This document shows, piece after piece, positions 60,162 through 64,000 of a stretch of 64,000 nucleotides of DNA. Made by a program: the position numbers and the translations under genes. Below the pieces are notes generated by a model, which did no database searches, was not told the DNA's origin, and saw only the letters and a list, made by a program, of their open reading frames with translations. Positions within the stretch are counted from its first letter, which is position 1. Every line of letters starts with the position of its first letter. Source of the DNA: Bacillota bacterium (GTDB lineage Bacteria > Bacillota > DTU025 > MWDF01); NCBI GenBank assembly GCA_029565935.1, contig JAKQNF010000033.1, forward strand, positions 1 to 64,000, read 5' to 3'.

Positions 60162-62231
60162 GTGGGATCGTTCCGGATAGGAGGGTCGACCAAGGTAAGC
60201 GCTTTGGCGCCTATCAAGGAAGCCAGTTCCGGCGATGTAGTTGCCGTCCTTGGGATCGACTATTCGACCAAAAATTGGGACGTAGAGCTGCTCTCGCACA
60301 TAATCCACGTGCTGGTGGCGCTCATCAGCATATTGCTGTTGCTGGTAGCAGTCTACGACAACCGCGTTAAGAGCAGATTCCTAAGACTCATGGGAGAAAG
60401 GCTCGAAGAGAGCGAGGAGCTGTTCGGCAAGGTCTTTGCCCAGGCTCCGGTAGGCATAGCGATCCTTGAAGAGGGTGAGAGAATATCGGTCGTAAATCCC
60501 ACGTTCGAAAGGATCTACGAAAGGAAGCAGGAAGAGCTTTCATCCATGGAATGGACCGATTTGACCCACCCTGATGACCTGCGGGAGAACCGCGAGAAGA
60601 TCATGGAGCTGAAACGCGATAAGAGCGGCAGTTACTCGGTCGATAAAAGGATCGTGCGGCCGGGCGGCTCATACAGGTGGATAAGCAAGATGGTCTCCGG
60701 GCTCGACCTCAACAACGGGAACCCGAAGAGCAAGCTCTGCATCATACAGGACATCGATGAGCAGAAGCGCACTCACGAAGCTCTGGCAAGAAGCGAACAG
60801 GAAAAGGCCGCCCTTCTTTCCCATCTTCCCGGGATGGTCTATCGTTGCAGCTACGATGATAGATGGACGATACTTGACGTCTCGGCTGGCTGCTATGACA
60901 TCACCGGTTACAGCCCCGACCAGATAATGGTCGACAAGGCCCTTTCTTACAAGGACCTCATCGCCAAGGAGTACTTCCCCGCTATTTCGCAGGAATGGAA
61001 GCGCTCGCTGGACGAGTGCGTCCCCTTCAGATACGAATATGAGATCATGACCGCCTGCGGAGGACGCAAATGGGTGATGGAGATTGGGCGCGGCATATCC
61101 GCCTCTGACGGCATGGTCGCCGCACTCGAGGGCATCATGGTCGACATCAGCGAACGCAAGGAGAAGGACGCGCGCATACAATACCTCAACGACCACGACC
61201 TCACTACGGGCATCTATAACCGCATGTACTTCGAGATGGCGAAACACCGCCTTGACGAGGAAGGCACAGTCCCGCTTTCGATGATGATTGGGGATATCAA
61301 TGGAATCAGGATAATAAACGATGCCTTCGGCCACGACGAGGGCGACAGGATGATAGTCGCTGCATCGAAGATCCTGCAGAGCTGCCTCAGGGACGGCGAC
61401 ATACTCGCCCGGACCGGTGGGAACGAATTCAGCATACTTCTGCCCAACACCAGCGACGAAGAGACGTATGAGATCATGAAATCGATAAAGGGTGCCTTCA
61501 ACGAGCACAACTCCGACATACCCGACAGGGCGAAGCACATAACACTGTCCTTTGGCTACGGGACGAAGAGGCTGGGCCATGAGAACCTCGACCTTGCCAA
61601 GAAAGAGGCCGAGGAGAACATGTACAAGCGCAAGCTGCTGGCACGCAACAGCTACCATAGCGCGATACTCTCCTCCATCATGGCGACGCTGCACGAAAAG
61701 AGCCAGGAGACCAAAGAGCATGCCGAGAGGATAGCGAAGCACTGCCTCATGATAGGCCGTAAGGTGCGGCTCCCACAGAAGAGCCGTGACGAGCTGCAGC
61801 TGCTGTCGATGCTCCACGATGTCGGCAAGGTCGGGATAGACGATAGGATACTGAGCAAGCGCAGCAGACTGACGGCGGAAGAATGGGTCGTGATGAAGAA
61901 GCATCCGGAGATCGGCTTCAGGATCGCCTCATCCTCGCCCGAGCTTAAATCAATAGCCCGCTACATCCTTTCGCACCATGAGAGATGGGACGGGACCGGA
62001 TATCCCCAGGGACTGAAGGGAGAAGAGATCCCCTTGCTTTCAAGGATACTGGCGGTCTCCGACGCATACGACGCGATGACCGAAAAAAGGCTTTACAGGA
62101 AACCGATATCCAAGGATGCGGCGGTCAAGGAGATCGTCGACAACGCCGGGACCCAGTTCGACCCTGAGATAGTCCGCATCTTCGTGGAGGAGGTGCTCCC
62201 TGAAGAGTCAGGCGGCATGATGACCGAATGA
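60162..62231 (+). CDS. PAS-PAS-GGDEF-HD-GYP protein (5' end frameshifted)
   Basis: This 689-residue part of a c-di-GMP sensor has residues 1-43 as the tail of an extracytoplasmic domain, a membrane helix at 44-66, PAS domains at about 85-205 and 215-330, a GGDEF domain at 335-490 with the site changed to GGNEF (419-423) and I-site RDGD (410-413), and an HD-GYP phosphodiesterase at about 500-680 with HDVGKVGI and HHERWDGTGYPQGL. The HD-GYP half looks active and should break down c-di-GMP. The cyclase half may be regulatory. The annotated GTG start at 60162 is only the beginning of the second frame. Confidence 0.85.
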   Translation: MGSFRIGGSTKVSALAPIKEASSGDVVAVLGIDYSTKNWDVELLSHIIHVLVALISILLLLVAVYDNRVKSRFLRLMGERLEESEELFGKVFAQAPVGIAILEEGERISVVNPTFERIYERKQEELSSMEWTDLTHPDDLRENREKIMELKRDKSGSYSVDKRIVRPGGSYRWISKMVSGLDLNNGNPKSKLCIIQDIDEQKRTHEALARSEQEKAALLSHLPGMVYRCSYDDRWTILDVSAGCYDITGYSPDQIMVDKALSYKDLIAKEYFPAISQEWKRSLDECVPFRYEYEIMTACGGRKWVMEIGRGISASDGMVAALEGIMVDISERKEKDARIQYLNDHDLTTGIYNRMYFEMAKHRLDEEGTVPLSMMIGDINGIRIINDAFGHDEGDRMIVAASKILQSCLRDGDILARTGGNEFSILLPNTSDEETYEIMKSIKGAFNEHNSDIPDRAKHITLSFGYGTKRLGHENLDLAKKEAEENMYKRKLLARNSYHSAILSSIMATLHEKSQETKEHAERIAKHCLMIGRKVRLPQKSRDELQLLSMLHDVGKVGIDDRILSKRSRLTAEEWVVMKKHPEIGFRIASSSPELKSIARYILSHHERWDGTGYPQGLKGEEIPLLSRILAVSDAYDAMTEKRLYRKPISKDAAVKEIVDNAGTQFDPEIVRIFVEEVLPEESGGMMTE

Positions 62232-62249
62232 TAGGTGCATTGATATGAT

Positions 62250-62303
62250 GGACCGCTCCCGCGGATGAAGCGTCCCTGTCATCCTTTCCCGCAGGAGCGG
62301 TCC
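62250..62303. terminator. Inverted repeat between convergent genes
   Basis: GGACCGCTCCCGCGG (62250-62264) pairs with CCGCAGGAGCGGTCC (62289-62303) with one mismatch, over a long loop. No strong U tract. Possible bidirectional terminator. Confidence 0.5.
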
Positions 62304-62336
62304 CATACCGAATTATCCGGTCCTTGCCCCGTTCAG

Positions 62337-62522
62337 CTATTTATCGCAGCTCAGCTTGCCGCCTACGGCGAAGTCCTCTTTCTTCATGTCGTTGAATATT
62401 ATCCTGACGCTCTCGGGCGAGAGGCCGAACTCACTGCAGCATACATCGGTGATGCCCTTCGCCGCCCTTCTCTTTTGGTCGACGGTCTTCCCTTCGAACA
62501 GGTCTATCTTGATGATCGGCAC
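62337..62522 (-). CDS. 4-oxalocrotonate tautomerase family protein
   Basis: This 61-residue small enzyme begins MPIIKIDLFEGKTVDQKRRA. After removal of the first residue the catalytic Pro1 is exposed, the family hallmark. IIFNDMKKEDFAVGG is the expected C-terminal half. Family members isomerise enol/keto dicarboxylates or act on related compounds. The start is a GTG after GGGAGGG. No catechol-pathway genes are near, so the substrate is open. Confidence 0.9.
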   Translation of the reverse strand: MPIIKIDLFEGKTVDQKRRAAKGITDVCCSEFGLSPESVRIIFNDMKKEDFAVGGKLSCDK

Positions 62523-62629
62523 CTGATATACCCTCCCTTACCAGTTATCGGTCGTGTGTCTTCCTTGCCAACATCATACAGCATTCGGATGCCCGTTTTT
62601 ACCGGCTTTGCGGCCTTTAGGCCGATCTG

Positions 62630-63544
62630 CTATCTCGCAGGCCTGTACTTGCCCGCCCTTGCGGAATTCCCTGCGATCATGACGAATATGCCCGACGCTA
62701 TGAATACCCCGCCCATGTATACCGCAGGGCTCAGCACCTCGTCCAGCACGAAAGCAGACAATACGGAGGCTACGATAGCCTTTATGAAGAACACCGCACT
62801 TCCCGTGTTAGTCGTGGTCAGGTCCATGCCCCTGAAATACGTAACGTACGCGAACCCGGACACTACGATGCCAAGATATGCCAGGTAGCCGGCATCCTTC
62901 CAGGTAAGCGACGCGAAGAGCTCGACTCCCGTCGCTGCGGCATACAGCCCGAGCACCGCCGAGCCGGCCAGTATTGCCGCCGATGTCACGAAGACGCTGC
63001 CCAGCTTCTTTGACAGCTTCCTAGCCAGGACGATATACAGGCCGAAAAGCGTGACCGATGCCAGCGGGTACAGTATCCCGATGTCGAATCCCTTCCCGAA
63101 AGGCTGGATTATAAGGACTATGCCTATCATGCCGAGGGCTACGAACACAGCCTCGACCAATCCCATCCTCTCCTTGAGTATCAAGGACGCAAGCGCCGCT
63201 ATGATCATCGGATTCGCCGAGAATATCATAGCTACCAGCGAGGCGGGCACCTTGGTCACGCTCACCTGAAGCAGCGTCATGGACATAGGTATCAGCAGTA
63301 TGCCCAGCACCAGCACGTAGACCGCATCAAAGAGGCTTACTTGGGTTTCCCTTTTCCTCAGGTCGAGCACCCCGAAAGGCAGTATCACGAGCCCTCCTAT
63401 CGAGAACCTCAAGAAGCTCATCTGCAAGGGTCCGATATGGGGCATAAGCTTAGAGACGACTTCGAGAGTACCGAACACCAATCCCGTGAACAGTAAAAGA
63501 AAATAGCCGTTGGAACTTGAGTTTTCACTAGACGATCTTTGCAT
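62630..63544 (-). CDS. EamA/DMT-family transporter
   Basis: This 304-residue, ten-helix drug/metabolite transporter has two EamA repeats. Recognisable text includes FGTLEVVSKLMPHIGPLQMSFLRF near the start, VPASLVAMIFSANPMIIAALASLILKERM at the end of repeat 1 and GSAVFFIKAIVASVLSAFVLDEVLSPAVYMGG in repeat 2. Export of an amino acid or other metabolite is typical of the family. It appears monocistronic. Confidence 0.9.
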   Translation of the reverse strand: MQRSSSENSSSNGYFLLLFTGLVFGTLEVVSKLMPHIGPLQMSFLRFSIGGLVILPFGVLDLRKRETQVSLFDAVYVLVLGILLIPMSMTLLQVSVTKVPASLVAMIFSANPMIIAALASLILKERMGLVEAVFVALGMIGIVLIIQPFGKGFDIGILYPLASVTLFGLYIVLARKLSKKLGSVFVTSAAILAGSAVLGLYAAATGVELFASLTWKDAGYLAYLGIVVSGFAYVTYFRGMDLTTTNTGSAVFFIKAIVASVLSAFVLDEVLSPAVYMGGVFIASGIFVMIAGNSARAGKYRPAR

Positions 63545-63602
63545 TCCGCACCTTCCAAAACATCATGTCGTTAAATTCAGCCCTTGATTCTATCGGTCGG
63601 GC

Positions 63603-63649
63603 AAAATCCCAGCCACGGGCGGGTTGGCCGTCCGTGGCTTCTGGATTTT
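63603..63649. terminator. Bidirectional stem between genes
   Basis: AAAATCC with AGCCACGG (63603-63618) pairs with CCGTGGCT with GGATTTT (63632-63649), small internal mismatch. T-rich sequence follows on the plus strand. It lies in the 248-base spacer before the partial gene at 63793. Confidence 0.6.
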
Positions 63650-63792
63650 CCTTCTGTTCCGGACCTTGTGATTTCCGCCTTGCCCTGAAGTGCCGATGTC
63701 CCTAGAAGAAATGCCTTTCCTTTAGGGGGGCAAGGCGCCAAGGCGATCCCGGTTATCTTTGGTCGCCCGGGGGCGCGGTCCGAATAATCCTT

Positions 63793-64000
63793 CTAGATGA
63801 TGAGTTCAGCGTTACCTTGCGTATATTCCACCTTTACATCCTTGAGTATGAAGCCCGTCTTTGGATTCGTTGGGTCGTCGATTACGTCGCAGCCGGATAC
63901 GAAGCTGATCGCAAGATATTCGGATGCGCAGTTCACTAATTCGAAAGATGCCACCGACCTGTCGTTCACCGTAAATTTGATATTGGCGCCCTTCTTGGTG
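63793..64000 (-). CDS. Hypothetical protein, C-terminal part (partial)
   Basis: The reading frame enters from the right edge and ends at TAG (63795-63793). The 68 visible residues start TKKGANIKFTVNDRSVASFE and finish with KVEYTQGNAELII. The text is beta-rich with two cysteines and no membrane helix. No family was recognised, and the start lies outside the window. Confidence 0.6.
   Translation of the reverse strand, partial: TKKGANIKFTVNDRSVASFELVNCASEYLAISFVSGCDVIDDPTNPKTGFILKDVKVEYTQGNAELII

Noticed and set aside
60669-61904. 411-codon minus-strand ORF opposite the GGDEF-HD-GYP gene
   Set aside because: Shadow of a gene with clear catalytic motifs; His/Val-rich text without domain.

Overview
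The window comes from a bacterium of medium-to-high GC that starts many genes with strong GGAGG-type ribosome sites and uses GTG and TTG starts freely. A secretin, a MacA/MacB-like exporter and two TolC-like proteins point to an outer membrane (a diderm). The SpoVB-like flippase next to a MazG-like gene, a CpsB/YwqE-type phosphatase, DUF3006 proteins, a DUF3798 binding protein and VanZ are common in anaerobic Firmicutes-related lineages and Synergistota. I infer an anaerobic diderm of that kind and cannot name the taxon. There is no prophage, no CRISPR array and no rRNA. Two tRNA genes are present.

Layout. 1-9607 (mostly minus strand) is accessory DNA: an IS3-type orfA apparently broken by an IS256-type element, two unrecognised AT-rich genes, a giant Rhs/YD-repeat protein, a small secreted protein in the same reading frame as the Rhs gene and separated from it by one TGA, and an orphan secretin. 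10033-15681 is a tripartite efflux operon (adaptor, ATPase, permease, two TolC-like proteins). 15764-23128 holds a membrane-anchored LuxR-type regulator divergent from an Fe3+/spermidine-class ABC importer that has two ATPases. 23371-31631 holds deoC, a flavodoxin, a zinc-ribbon protein, a DUF3798 ABC importer and two tandem exported TM2-like proteins. 31734-36151 is a second Fe3+-class importer, followed by tRNA-Glu and tRNA-Val.

36737-46853: DUF1232 protein, PHP tyrosine phosphatase, a DUF3006 / secreted metallo-beta-lactamase / DUF3006 cluster, three tandem secreted paralogues of unknown function, a PHP phosphoesterase and two tandem MFS exporters. 46920-54945: MazG-like protein, SpoVB/MurJ-like flippase, a diguanylate cyclase, a glycosyltransferase and PlsY, a secreted clan-CD (legumain/caspase-like) peptidase with propeller-like and EF-hand-like segments, VanZ and a MoaD-like protein. 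54946-64000: a P-type cation pump behind a predicted attenuator, a PadR-like regulator, a GNAT enzyme, a frameshifted PAS-GGDEF-HD-GYP sensor, a 4-oxalocrotonate tautomerase, an EamA transporter and the 3' end of an unknown gene.

Themes: several solute importers, each with a hairpin between the binding-protein gene and the transporter genes; surface and secreted proteins of unknown role; c-di-GMP signalling (one synthase, one degenerate synthase with HD-GYP). The strongest candidates for something undescribed are the secretin-Rhs locus with its in-frame stop, the secreted peptidase, the P-type ATPase leader and the membrane-bound LuxR regulator.
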